A stretch of 64,000 nt of DNA from JAUCQB01 sp964586235. Its GTDB lineage: Bacteria; Planctomycetota; Phycisphaerae; UBA1845; PWPN01. A program made the translations under genes and the position numbers. The notes under the pieces were generated by a model. It was not told the DNA's origin. It made no database searches and worked only from the letters and a program-made list of their open reading frames with translations. Positions 45,120 through 53,593 of the stretch are shown piece after piece (within the stretch, counting starts at the first letter, position 1; each line of letters opens with the position of its first letter). The stretch lies in contig CAZPIO010000005.1 in the NCBI GenBank assembly GCA_964586235.1, positions 43,474 to 107,473 of the forward strand, read 5' to 3'.

Positions 45120-45206
45120 GGCAGAGCGTCAGGGAATCGTTTTGAGACCTGCGTGTGCTGCCAGCGTGTCGGCGGCGTTCTGAGAAGAGGGGGCGTCGCA
45201 GGGACC

Positions 45207-45235
45207 GGCACTGCTCGCAGAGCAGTGGCACATTC
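45207..45235. repeat. Family C palindromic repeat between queE and queD
   Basis: The same CACTGCTC/GAGCAGTGGCACA hairpin as that flanking the N-gap, here in the 141-bp queD-queE spacer. Confidence 0.7.
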
Positions 45236-45260
45236 TTGGACTGGGCAGCCGACGCTGCAT

Positions 45261-45683
45261 TCACAACGTCACCTCCGCGCGGCAGTTTGCCGTTTCGTTG
45301 AGCACTACCCGCACCAGTCGGACACCCGTACCCGCGAGTTGCTGCGGGCCGACGACCTCCAGCAGGTGTCGAGCCAGGTTCTCCGCCGTCGGGTTGACAT
45401 CCATCACAAACAGCTTCTGTCCCGCGATCCGGCTCATCACATCGAGGACCTCATGATCATTCTTATTGCAGATGAAGCCGTGGTCCCAATGCTGGTCAAT
45501 CCAGCCGCCGAGGCGGTCCTTGAGCACGCTGAAGTCGATCACGCGACCGACGCTGTCGAGCTGCTCGGCGGTCGCGTGGAACTCGACCACGTAGTTGTGC
45601 CCATGAATGTGGGCGCACTTGCTCTCATGCTGCCAGAGGCGATGGCCGGCACTGAAACCGATCGTGCGGACGATGGTGGTCAT
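45261..45683 (-). CDS. queD: 6-carboxytetrahydropterin synthase
   Basis: 140 residues. The zinc histidines are in FSAGHRL and CAHIHGHNY, and the Cys of that motif is the catalytic one. The start ATG overlaps the queF stop (ATGA), with GGGGAA upstream. It converts dihydroneopterin triphosphate to 6-carboxytetrahydropterin, the second step to preQ0. Confidence 0.94.
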   Translation of the reverse strand: MTTIVRTIGFSAGHRLWQHESKCAHIHGHNYVVEFHATAEQLDSVGRVIDFSVLKDRLGGWIDQHWDHGFICNKNDHEVLDVMSRIAGQKLFVMDVNPTAENLARHLLEVVGPQQLAGTGVRLVRVVLNETANCRAEVTL

Positions 45684-46072
45684 GATGGCCGGTTCCCCGT
45701 GTCGCCTCGCTCGGCCGTGGCGGTCACGCTGATGCCGCCGCGCGGGTGGAAACGGCCCTCGATACGCAGCCAGCGGGGCTGGATCTGGGCATAGAGGTCG
45801 GAGGCGATCCTGTCCACGAGCGTTTCGTTGAAGCCGGGCTCGTTGCGGTACTTCCACAGGTACAGCTTGAGCGACTTGGTCTCGACCAGGAATCGGTCGG
45901 GGACATACTCGATGAGCAACCGGGCGAAATCGGGCTGGCCGGTCACCGGGCAGAGCGAGGTGAACTCGGAGCAATCGAGGCGCACGGTGATCGGCTGGCC
46001 GGACCATTCGATCAGGTCGACCTTGTCCGTCGGCTGGTTGGACGGCTTACCCAGATGACGCAGTTCGTCCAT
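45680..46072 (-). CDS. queF: NADPH-dependent 7-cyano-7-deazaguanine reductase
   Basis: 130 residues, the short (YkvM-like) form. Catalytic Cys41 and Asp48 lie in SEFTSLCPVTGQPDF, and the QueF motif is ETKSLKLYLWKYRNE. It reduces preQ0 to preQ1, so the pathway leads to queuosine in tRNA. It overlaps queD by 4 bp. Confidence 0.95.
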   Translation of the reverse strand: MDELRHLGKPSNQPTDKVDLIEWSGQPITVRLDCSEFTSLCPVTGQPDFARLLIEYVPDRFLVETKSLKLYLWKYRNEPGFNETLVDRIASDLYAQIQPRWLRIEGRFHPRGGISVTATAERGDTGNRPS

Positions 46073-46136
46073 GCGTGTGCTCCCGCCGGTGTCTCCGGCT
46101 GACCACCATTCTCTCCCACCGGTGGTGGGGTCCGCA

Positions 46137-46310
46137 ACTGCCCGCGGGGCGGTCTCTGACCGCGATCTTCGTCGGGCACGGAGAGCCCTCGTATATACCG
46201 AAGCTGATCGGGCTCGGAGAGCCCTCCTACACAGAGCCCTCCCACACAGAGCCCTCCTACACCGCGAAATCGGTCGGGCTCGGAGAGCCCTCCTACACAG
46301 AGCCCCTCCT
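46137..46310. repeat. Array of type A hairpin repeats between queC and queF
   Basis: Units with arms GGGCTC/GAGCCC and loop GGA followed by TCCTAC start near 46208 and 46275. A variant with GGGCAC/GAGCCC is near 46174. Extra ACAGAGCCCTCC half-units lie between them. A reversed copy (GCGGTCTCTGACCGC) is near 46147. The stem sequence differs from the 5.9-8.6 kb copies but keeps pairing, loop and TCCTAC tail. Confidence 0.7.
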
Positions 46311-46965
46311 ACGCTGGGAGATACACCGTGGGGTCCGCGATACCGGCTGTCCGGAATGCCTCGCGGCGCTCGACGCACGTACCGCAAGTACCGCAATGGA
46401 CCGGCCCACCTTTGTAGCACGACCAGGTGCGCTCGAACGGGACGCCCAGGTCGGCCCCGATCCGCACGATGTCCGCCTTGGTGACATTTACGAAGGGTGT
46501 GAGCAGCTCGATCGGGCGCCAGTCGCACAGGCGAGCGACGTTGCGGACGGCTTCGACGAACTGGGGGCGGCAGTCAGGATAAATGGGGTGGTCGCCGGCG
46601 TGGGCGGCGTATGCGACCGCGTCATACTTGAGGCTGACCGCCCAGCCGATGGCCGCGGACAGCATGATCATGTTGCGGTTCGGAACGATCGTGGCCTTCA
46701 TTGTCTCGTCGGCGTAGTGGCCGTCCGGGACGGGCACGTCGTCGGTCAGGGCGCTGCCGGCCAGGAACGGGCGAAGACCGCGGAGATCGGCGATACGATA
46801 CTCGACCCCCAGGTCCCGACAGATCGCCTGGCCCGCTTCCAGTTCACGGCTGTGCCGCTGGCCGTAGTCGATGCCCAGGCAGCGCACGTCGTGCCCGTCG
46901 GCGCGAAGCTTGTAGAGCAGCACCGTCGAGTCCAGGCCGCCGCTGTGAATCAGCACAACCCGCAT
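46309..46965 (-). CDS. queC: 7-cyano-7-deazaguanine synthase
   Basis: 218 residues. PP-loop SGGLDST near the N-terminus, GIDYGQRHSREL, and a C-terminal zinc site CYKGGPVHCGTCGTC. It makes preQ0 from 7-carboxy-7-deazaguanine, ammonia and ATP. It starts 9 bp after the upstream secreted-protein gene and heads queC-queF-queD-queE. No folE is seen nearby. Confidence 0.95.
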   Translation of the reverse strand: MRVVLIHSGGLDSTVLLYKLRADGHDVRCLGIDYGQRHSRELEAGQAICRDLGVEYRIADLRGLRPFLAGSALTDDVPVPDGHYADETMKATIVPNRNMIMLSAAIGWAVSLKYDAVAYAAHAGDHPIYPDCRPQFVEAVRNVARLCDWRPIELLTPFVNVTKADIVRIGADLGVPFERTWSCYKGGPVHCGTCGTCVERREAFRTAGIADPTVYLPA

Positions 46966-46974
46966 GAGCAGCGA

Positions 46975-48879
46975 TCAATCCTCCGGCAAACCGACAAACG
47001 GCGTCACCGCCATTATCAGCGTTGGGTAGTCCTTCTCGGCCGGCAGCAGCCTGCTGAGCGCATGCACGTAGGCCCAATAGTAAGGGGTCGTTAGAATGGG
47101 GGCGGTACCGTCGAACAACACCCCCTGCCCGTCATCGACCGCACTGATGATTGTTGGCTGTTTGGCGTGGCGGGCGATGTCCGAGCCCCTTGGGAACACA
47201 ATCGGGTCCAGGCCGGAAGCGGTCTTTGGCTTCGACCCGAGGCCCTGGATTCCGCGGACGAGCGAGATGGTCTGCTGGAGCATGGGGATGTAATGATCGT
47301 AGATGCCCCGGGAGAAGCCGCCGGGCGGCAGGTACAGCATGAAGCAGGCGTCGGGCGGGACGCTGCGGACGGCCTCCTTGTACGCGGGCGTTTCGATCAC
47401 CGAAGGTCCGGGGTGGTCGACGGCTTCGATCGCGTCCTTGAGCAACTGCGGGTTCATGGTGATGAGCACTTCCTTGTCCAGCATCGCGAAGTAGATGGTG
47501 AAGTACATCACATTGATGCTGACAACCTTCTTGCCGAGGACGGTGGAGGCCTGGGCACCGACGCCCATCGGGCCGAGCGAGAACTTCTCGACGGCCTGCT
47601 CGAACTCGGCGGAATCGCGGACCTCGGAGATCGCGACAGCGTTGCTGAGCGGGAAGACGTCGGTGAACGGGAAGCTGCCGTAGCGGCCCGGCATGCGGTA
47701 GATCAGGTACCGCGGGCCGAGCTGCTTGAGGATCGGCTCGAACATCGCCGCGAACATCGGCGTCTGGACGATGGTGCTATCGTCGGCTCCGAAGAGCTGC
47801 ATGAACACCGTGGGGACGAAGGCCATGAAGCTGTAGGCGTCCCAGACTCCGGTGGTGAGACCGCTGCAGTCCGCGGGGACACGTTTGAGCCAGGCCTGGT
47901 TGATGCGGGCCTTGTTGCTGTGCTGGAAGAGGCCGTACCGCTCGGGGCCGACGCGCCAGTAGTGCCGGTTTCTGTAATGGTCTTTTTCGATGAAGGTCGC
48001 GCCGGACACGGCATCGAGACTGTGCCAGGAGACCTGCTTCCACATGCCCTGAGGATCGAGGCTGTCGACCTTGCGCCACCACGGGCGCAGGTCATAGTAG
48101 TACAGGGCTATCGGTTGCTGTTGCTGATCTTTAAGGAGCGGGCTGACGGTGTTCTGAAACAGTTCTGAACGGTGGAGCGGCTTGGCCGGCGGCGACTGCT
48201 CGGCGGCCCAGCGGGCCGCTCCGGCTCCGAGGGCCCAGTAGCATCGTTCGTTATTCCATGCCGCGTGGATTCCGGTGTCGGCTTCGTCGAGCACATCGAA
48301 ATCAAGCGCGCCGATCTTTGTTTTCGTGACTTCAGCGTCGGCGGCCTGCTTCAGGGCTTTGATTGCGTCGGCGTATTGCCGGCCGAACCGGGCCTTGCCC
48401 TGCGGCCCCGGAGTCACGATCGCGAAGTTCTGATTGCTGGATCTGACTGCTTTGCCCTTTTCCTGCTCTTCCTCGCTTGGCTCGCTTTGCGTGCCCGGGT
48501 TCGGGCGGGTCGCCATCACAAGCTGGTCGTGGAGCGCAGAGTGGATGAAACCGAAAAAGGGCGACGAGGCATGGGAACCCTCACCGACGGCCTTGACCGC
48601 CTTGAAAAAAGCCTGGACCTGAGGGTCTTCGATGGCTGCCAGGGCCTGGGTCCCGGCCAGGCGTGGTTTCAACTCCTCCCAACCTGCCCGGAAGACGTAG
48701 GCGCTGGTGTCATCGCCGAGCCGCTGGACCTCCGGCAGGTTCGACAGGGCTGATTCTCGCGACGAGCCCGACGCGGCGTCTAACGACGTCGGCCAGAGAA
48801 GGCCCTGCACCGCGATAAACAGGCTTGCCGTCACAGCGAAACGGCATCTGGATCTGACCACCCCGGACAACGTTGACAT
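46975..48879 (-). CDS. Large secreted protein of unknown function (DUF3352-like)
   Basis: 634 residues. The start at 48879 is set by GGGAGGAC just upstream, and a signal peptide follows (ending ...TSLDAAS). The body has the mixed layout of planctomycete secreted DUF3352-like proteins (ALSNLPEVQRLGDDTSAYVFRAGWEELKPRL near the mature start). No catalytic motif is recognised. The 9-bp spacing to queC suggests cotranscription, probably without functional linkage. Confidence 0.65.
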   Translation of the reverse strand: MSTLSGVVRSRCRFAVTASLFIAVQGLLWPTSLDAASGSSRESALSNLPEVQRLGDDTSAYVFRAGWEELKPRLAGTQALAAIEDPQVQAFFKAVKAVGEGSHASSPFFGFIHSALHDQLVMATRPNPGTQSEPSEEEQEKGKAVRSSNQNFAIVTPGPQGKARFGRQYADAIKALKQAADAEVTKTKIGALDFDVLDEADTGIHAAWNNERCYWALGAGAARWAAEQSPPAKPLHRSELFQNTVSPLLKDQQQQPIALYYYDLRPWWRKVDSLDPQGMWKQVSWHSLDAVSGATFIEKDHYRNRHYWRVGPERYGLFQHSNKARINQAWLKRVPADCSGLTTGVWDAYSFMAFVPTVFMQLFGADDSTIVQTPMFAAMFEPILKQLGPRYLIYRMPGRYGSFPFTDVFPLSNAVAISEVRDSAEFEQAVEKFSLGPMGVGAQASTVLGKKVVSINVMYFTIYFAMLDKEVLITMNPQLLKDAIEAVDHPGPSVIETPAYKEAVRSVPPDACFMLYLPPGGFSRGIYDHYIPMLQQTISLVRGIQGLGSKPKTASGLDPIVFPRGSDIARHAKQPTIISAVDDGQGVLFDGTAPILTTPYYWAYVHALSRLLPAEKDYPTLIMAVTPFVGLPED

Positions 48880-49152
48880 GATTTGTCCTCCCAACTCTTT
48901 TCTTGTTGCTTTCCGTTCGACAGGCGCGGCCCTACGTCGGTCGCTCAGCCGGGTCGCATTCTACTGCCGGAGCTTTGCCAGCGAAAGGTGTTGTGGGGCA
49001 GCCTTCCAGTCTGAACTCCAGCGTGCCCACTGCTGTGGCAGTAATTGGGTACTGCTCACAGAGCTCGCTGTTGCCCGCATCTTTGTGAGCTTGGTGCCCA
49101 GGCTGTTTCGCTCCAACTCTTGTGAAGTCCTTGTCCCGGAGGGACATTTGAC

Positions 49153-49306
49153 AATAGCCCAGCGATTCATCGCTGGGAGGCCGAGCCCCCCGCGTTACGC
49201 AGTCCCGTAGGGACGGCTGGGATCGGGCCGGGTAGTTCAGTCGTCCCTACGGGACTTGTCTGCCGTAACCATGACCGCGATCCCAGCGATAAATCGCTGG
49301 GCTATT
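49153..49306. repeat. Nested inverted repeat, MITE/REPIN-like element
   Basis: Outer 26-bp arms at 49153-49178 and 49281-49306 are complementary at 25 of 26 positions; each arm is itself a small palindrome (CCCAGCGAT/ATCGCTGGG). An inner pair of perfect 15-bp arms, AGTCCCGTAGGGACG (49201-49215) and its complement (49242-49256), lies inside. There is no coding potential. It lies in the 48880-49693 spacer between divergent transcripts. Confidence 0.8.
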
Positions 49307-49428
49307 CTCATTCGCCCCGCCGGGGCTCCGAATGCCCGGCACTTGCGAGCAACAGCAAGCTCACAAAGCAGTGGCATACGGCGAATCGGACAGCAGGGCG
49401 GCCTCTCTGCCGACCGGCCACAAAACAG

Positions 49429-49523
49429 GCACGGGGCGGGCTCGTTTCCCGTCTTCGCGTCTCGGGCGCCGGCATGCCTGACCCCGACAGGAAGAGTCAT
49501 CGAGAGACGAACCCGCCCCGTGC
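49429..49523. repeat. Long inverted repeat downstream of recA
   Basis: 20-bp arms at 49429-49448 and 49504-49523 (18 of 20 complementary, core CACGGGGCGGG/CCCGCCCCGTG) with a 55-bp loop. There is no T-run, so it is not a typical terminator. Confidence 0.5.
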
Positions 49524-49622
49524 CCTTCGAGGACGCACCTAGCCGGCGCCAGAGCAGCGCCGACCAGTGCAGTACAGGGATCCGTCAGGTCGGCGGGCGA
49601 TCAACCTGCCCGGCTCGGTGAT

Positions 49623-49680
49623 CATGAGGATGGGAATCCTCCTCATGCAAGGCCCCAGAACGGATTCTGGGGCCAGCGGA
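49623..49680. repeat. Family D repeat
   Basis: The second copy of the repeat at 34692-34747, with the shared GGCCCCAGAACGGATTCTGG core. It ends 14 bp before the recA stop. Confidence 0.7.
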
Positions 49681-49693
49681 CCCGGATACCGGC

Positions 49694-50827
49694 TCAGCGC
49701 CTGGCCTTCGGCGGCGGGAGTTTTGCTTTGGCTCTGGCCCTGGCGTCGTCCTCCTTCGGTACGGCCGTCGCCTTGGCTACTTCCGGCGAGGCCTTGCCGT
49801 TTCCGGCAGCGGCGGCGGCGATCGCATTGCGCTTGGCCAGGATCTTCTCGCGGATCTCCTTGGCCAAGTCGGGGTTCTCCTGGATAAACTGCTTGGCGTT
49901 CTCGCGACCCTGGCCGAGGCGGACCTGGCCGTAGCTGATCCACGACCCGGTCTTGTCGATGAGCCCCTCGGCGATGGCCAGGTCGATCAGATCACCCTCA
50001 CTGCTGATGCCGGAGTTGAACATGATATCGAACTCGGCCGACTGGAACGGGGCTGCGACCTTGTTCTTGACCACCTTGGCCCTCACGCGATTGCCGATGG
50101 CTACGTCGCCCTCTTTGATGGTGGTGATCCTTCGCATGTCGATGCGCAGCGATGAATAAAACTTGAGCGCCCGCCCGCCGGGAGTCGTTTCGGGGTTGCC
50201 GAACATGACGCCGATCTTCTCGCGCAGTTGGTTGATGAAGATCACGATGCACCTGCTCTTGGCGATGACGCCGGTGAGCTTGCGGAGCGACTGGCTCATC
50301 AACCGGGCCTGGAGGCCCACGTGTTGCTGCCCCATTTCGCCTTCCAGCTCGGCCTTGGGCACCAGGGCAGCCACGGAGTCGATGACGATGCAGTCCACCG
50401 CGTTGGAGCGGACGAGCATTTCGACGATCTCCATCGCCTGTTCGCCGGTGTCGGGCTGACTGACCAGCAGTTCCTCGAGTTTGACGCCGCAGCGTTTGGC
50501 CCACGTGGGGTCGAGCGCGTGTTCGGCGTCGATCACCGCGGCGACGCCGCCGGATCGCTGTGCCGACGCGGCGACATGCAGGGCCAGGGTGGTTTTGCCG
50601 CACGACTCCGGTCCGAACAGCTCGACAACCCGCCCGCGCGGAATCCCGCAGCCGCCGAGAGCCAGGTCCAGCGACAGCATGCCGGTGCTCAGGCCGTCGT
50701 GAACTGCGGCCTCGTGCTGATCGAGCTTCATGATCGCGCCCTTGCCGAAACTCTTTTCGATGTGCTGGAGGGCCCGGGCCAGGGCCTGCTCACGATTGCT
50801 GGTGGTGGATGATGTGCTCTGGTTCAT
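49694..50827 (-). CDS. recA: Recombinase RecA
   Basis: 377 residues from the ATG at 50827. The core is fully conserved: IMKL, Walker A GPESCGKTT (72-80), VIDAEHALDP, VIDSVAALVPKAELEGEMG, the L2 region GNPETTPGGRALKFYSS, and an Ala/Lys/Pro-rich tail. Cys76 replaces the usual Ser in Walker A. It performs homologous strand exchange and SOS co-protease function. No clear LexA box was found. Confidence 0.97.
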   Translation of the reverse strand: MNQSTSSTTSNREQALARALQHIEKSFGKGAIMKLDQHEAAVHDGLSTGMLSLDLALGGCGIPRGRVVELFGPESCGKTTLALHVAASAQRSGGVAAVIDAEHALDPTWAKRCGVKLEELLVSQPDTGEQAMEIVEMLVRSNAVDCIVIDSVAALVPKAELEGEMGQQHVGLQARLMSQSLRKLTGVIAKSRCIVIFINQLREKIGVMFGNPETTPGGRALKFYSSLRIDMRRITTIKEGDVAIGNRVRAKVVKNKVAAPFQSAEFDIMFNSGISSEGDLIDLAIAEGLIDKTGSWISYGQVRLGQGRENAKQFIQENPDLAKEIREKILAKRNAIAAAAAGNGKASPEVAKATAVPKEDDARARAKAKLPPPKARR

Positions 50828-50875
50828 TTTTGATGCGTCCTCGAAAAAGGTCCTCGATCCTCGAATCCCGCCGAC

Positions 50876-50903
50876 AGTATACACCCCATCGGAAGTTAGG
50901 CAA
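50876..50903 (-). promoter_or_regulatory. Candidate recA promoter
   Basis: On the minus strand: TTGCCT (50898-50903), a 16-bp spacer and TATACT (50876-50881), about 49 bp before the recA start. The remaining 50904-51172 spacer is AT-rich near 51025-51055 and holds no gene. Confidence 0.45.
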
Positions 50904-51172
50904 GAGTTTGGTTAGGGGAATTTTTGGTATTCGCACAATCGTAGGCCGTGAACGGAGGGAAGCGCATCGGGAACGTGTGGGGGCGACGATTTCACATATG
51001 AGATTTGAGATTCCAGATCTATGTTTTATAAGGGCTTATTTATAAAAGACTTATGTCAAACAATGATCGCTATCGGGTGACCCCTCAGGCCAGACTCGGC
51101 TGAGCCAGGACGAGTGCCCGCGCCGGCACGTTGCCGACGACGGTCAGACATGTGCCCTTCACGGTCACCCTT

Positions 51173-51178
51173 TATAAT
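51173..51178 (+). promoter_or_regulatory. folP -10 element very close to the start codon
   Basis: A perfect TATAAT ends only 7 bp before the folP ATG at 51186. Transcription would begin at about the start codon, giving a leaderless mRNA. No good -35 is seen at 16-18 bp. Confidence 0.4.
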
Positions 51179-51185
51179 GCAGGTC

Positions 51186-52049
51186 ATGGAAACCAGCCCC
51201 GTCATCACGGCTCGTGGTCGAGAGCTTCTGCCCGGCGGCGGGCCGTTTGTGTTTGGCGTGGTGAACGTGACCCCCGACTCCTTCAGTGACGGCGGCCGAT
51301 ACGCAGTGGCGGCGGACGCGATTGAGGCCGGGGTGCGTATGGCCGAGGAGGGGGCGGACGTGATCGACGTCGGAGGGGAATCGACACGGCCGGGCAGCCG
51401 GGCGGTGACGGCCGAGGAGCAGATCCGGCGGACGCAGCCGGTCATCGGTGAACTTACCCGGCGATTGGGGGCGGACGGCCCGGCGATCTCGATCGACGCG
51501 CGGTTGGCGGCGGTGGCCCGGGCGGCGCTGGACGCGGGCGCGACCATCATCAACGATATCACCGCCCTGCGCGACGACCAGGGCATGGCCCCGCTGGCCG
51601 CGTCACGTGAGGCGGGCGTGATTCTGATGCACATGCAGGGCACACCGGCGACGATGCAGCAGAATCCGACTTATGGCGACGTGGTCGGGGAAATCCGCGA
51701 GTTTCTGGCCGAGCGGATCGCGGTGGCAGTTGCGGCCGGGATTGGGCGACAGCGGATCGTGGTCGATCCGGGGATCGGTCTCTTCGGCAAGACCACGGCG
51801 CACAACCTCGAGATCCTGCGGCGGGTCGGCGAGTTTCGGGCTCTGGGTGTGCCGGTTCTCATTGGCCCTTCGCGAAAGCGGTTTATCGGGGAGGTGTTGC
51901 ACATCCCCGAGCCGCTCAAGAGGTTGAGCGGCACGCTGGCGGCGGTGGCGGCGTGCGTGCTGGCGGGCGTCGAGTGCGTGCGGGTACACGACGTGGCCGA
52001 GTGCCGACAGGTGGCGGACTTGTGTGCGGCAATCCGGAACGCGCGCTAA
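51186..52049 (+). CDS. folP: Dihydropteroate synthase
   Basis: 287 residues. Diagnostic motifs: VNVTPDSFSDGG, DVGGESTRPGS, NDITAL, VDPGIGLFGKT, IGPSRKRFIG and RVHDV. It joins p-aminobenzoate to the pterin in folate synthesis and is the sulfonamide target. The start was chosen at the second ATG, because the first (51177) overlaps the -10 element. Confidence 0.95.
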   Translation: METSPVITARGRELLPGGGPFVFGVVNVTPDSFSDGGRYAVAADAIEAGVRMAEEGADVIDVGGESTRPGSRAVTAEEQIRRTQPVIGELTRRLGADGPAISIDARLAAVARAALDAGATIINDITALRDDQGMAPLAASREAGVILMHMQGTPATMQQNPTYGDVVGEIREFLAERIAVAVAAGIGRQRIVVDPGIGLFGKTTAHNLEILRRVGEFRALGVPVLIGPSRKRFIGEVLHIPEPLKRLSGTLAAVAACVLAGVECVRVHDVAECRQVADLCAAIRNAR

Positions 52050-52106
52050 GTATGGGCGGCGGAAAGAGCTGAGGCGGGGTCCGCAGCTTTTGATGGAGGA
52101 AGGACA

Positions 52107-53519
52107 ATGAGGCATGCGTGCGTTGGCTTGTTATGCACGGGTCTTGCGGCGGCGACCCAGGCGGTCCTGGCGCAGGGCTCGCAAACGCGCCAGGTAATGA
52201 GCACCTCCGTGGCGGCGGACGGCGGCAGAGACGGCGAGGTGCGGCAACTGATTGACTCGCGCGTGCGGGAGATGATCGACGACCTGTTGCGAGAAGAGCT
52301 GGTTGACGTTGCGAAGAAGAATCTGCGGGCCGAGGGAAAACGCTGCGTTCCGCACCTGGTGGCGGCCTTACGAGACCCCCGGTTTCAGAGGATGCGGCCT
52401 GACGATCACTTGCGAAGGCTTCCCGTTAGCGACGTTGTCGAACTGCTGGAGCAACTGGCTCCGGAAACCACCGTGTCGGAGTTGCTGACACTTCTCAAGA
52501 GCCCGAAGAAGACGGTTCGCCGGGAGGCCGCCTTTCTGCTGGGGAAGACAGGGACCGACGAATGTGTCGCTCCCATCCTTGGCGTGTTTTCCGGCACGGA
52601 TGACGAGATGCACAAGCGAGCGGCCAGAGGGATCGCCCAGGCGGTCGCCAGGGGAAAGGCCTCGGCGGCGTTCAAGTCTGCGGTCTTCGAGCCGCTGGCA
52701 TCGCTGCTTGCGACCGATGATGAGGCCCCGAATGTCATTCCGGAGTGCCTGCTCAAGCTTGATCCCAAGCGGGCGGCATCCCTGCTGATAGATGACAGGT
52801 ATCTCGATCCGTCCAGCCCGATGTTGCTGGGCACACTCCGTGCCATGGAGAAAACCCGGGCTGTGGTGCCGGCCGACAGGATTGTGAGACTGCTGGACGA
52901 GCTGCGGGCTCAGACCGACGAGGATCGCGCGTGCAGGGCTTATGGCCTGGGCTTGCGGATCCTGGCGCACAATCGCAACCCGGAGACGCAACGGCTGATC
53001 GACGAATCGCTGGCGTGGGGCAACAAGGAAATGAGGGTGCTGGCCCTGCGGGCCCGCTGCGTGTTGGAGGGGATTCCTGATCCCGATTCATCCGTTTACG
53101 AAGCCGAGGAGAAGCTCGGGGCGAACCGCCTGTCGGATCCTCAGCGCAGCATGCTGTACGTGCTCAGGCTCAACTACCACGTGGAGAATGACGGTTTCGA
53201 GGATTTCTTCTCCTGCTCCTGCGGCAAGAATGCGGCGGTGACGGTGGCCGCGCTCAAGGAAGTGGGGGCTTTGCGGTCCGCCCGGCTCGTGCAGAGAGCG
53301 ATGGACGTGTTCGGCCCACGGGGGCCTTCGCGGCACCAGGAGAAGCGAGACGAACAGTTGGCGGAGTTGAGCCGGGAGCAGGAGGACGAACTTGATCGCC
53401 TGACCAGCGAGTTCTGCGAAGATCAGGACGACCGGGAGATTCTGCTGCTGAGGTATGCGATCAAACATAAGGACCATTTCCGGGCGTCCAAACCCACGAC
53501 TGCAACCTCGCCCGGATAG
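52107..53519 (+). CDS. Secreted HEAT-repeat protein with a C-terminal DUF4375-like domain
   Basis: 470 residues. AGGAAGGAC precedes the ATG, and a signal peptide (ending ...AVLAQ) follows. Residues ~70-330 are HEAT-like helical repeats (CVPHLVAALRDPRF, TVSELLTLLKSPKKTVRREAAFLLGKTG). Residues ~345-455 resemble DUF4375 (LRLNYHVENDGFEDFFSCSCGKNAAVTVAALKEVGA). The combination in an exported protein is uncommon. The function is unknown. Confidence 0.7.
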   Translation: MRHACVGLLCTGLAAATQAVLAQGSQTRQVMSTSVAADGGRDGEVRQLIDSRVREMIDDLLREELVDVAKKNLRAEGKRCVPHLVAALRDPRFQRMRPDDHLRRLPVSDVVELLEQLAPETTVSELLTLLKSPKKTVRREAAFLLGKTGTDECVAPILGVFSGTDDEMHKRAARGIAQAVARGKASAAFKSAVFEPLASLLATDDEAPNVIPECLLKLDPKRAASLLIDDRYLDPSSPMLLGTLRAMEKTRAVVPADRIVRLLDELRAQTDEDRACRAYGLGLRILAHNRNPETQRLIDESLAWGNKEMRVLALRARCVLEGIPDPDSSVYEAEEKLGANRLSDPQRSMLYVLRLNYHVENDGFEDFFSCSCGKNAAVTVAALKEVGALRSARLVQRAMDVFGPRGPSRHQEKRDEQLAELSREQEDELDRLTSEFCEDQDDREILLLRYAIKHKDHFRASKPTTATSPG

Positions 53520-53593
53520 AGGGCGAGAAAGACCAGATCTACATCAGTTTATAAGTCGTTTGCAGATAGCTATTTACATGCAATAGACCCATC

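Noticed and set aside
46137..46310. Possible CRISPR array
   Set aside because: The units are hairpins of irregular spacing with no unique spacers of constant length, and no cas genes are present.
46966..46974. preQ1 riboswitch in front of queC
   Set aside because: Only 9 bp separate queC from the upstream gene, too short for an aptamer.
49225..49245. GGTAGTTCAG resembling a tRNA D-arm
   Set aside because: It lies in the loop of the nested inverted repeat, and no acceptor stem, anticodon arm or TTC arm can be formed around it.
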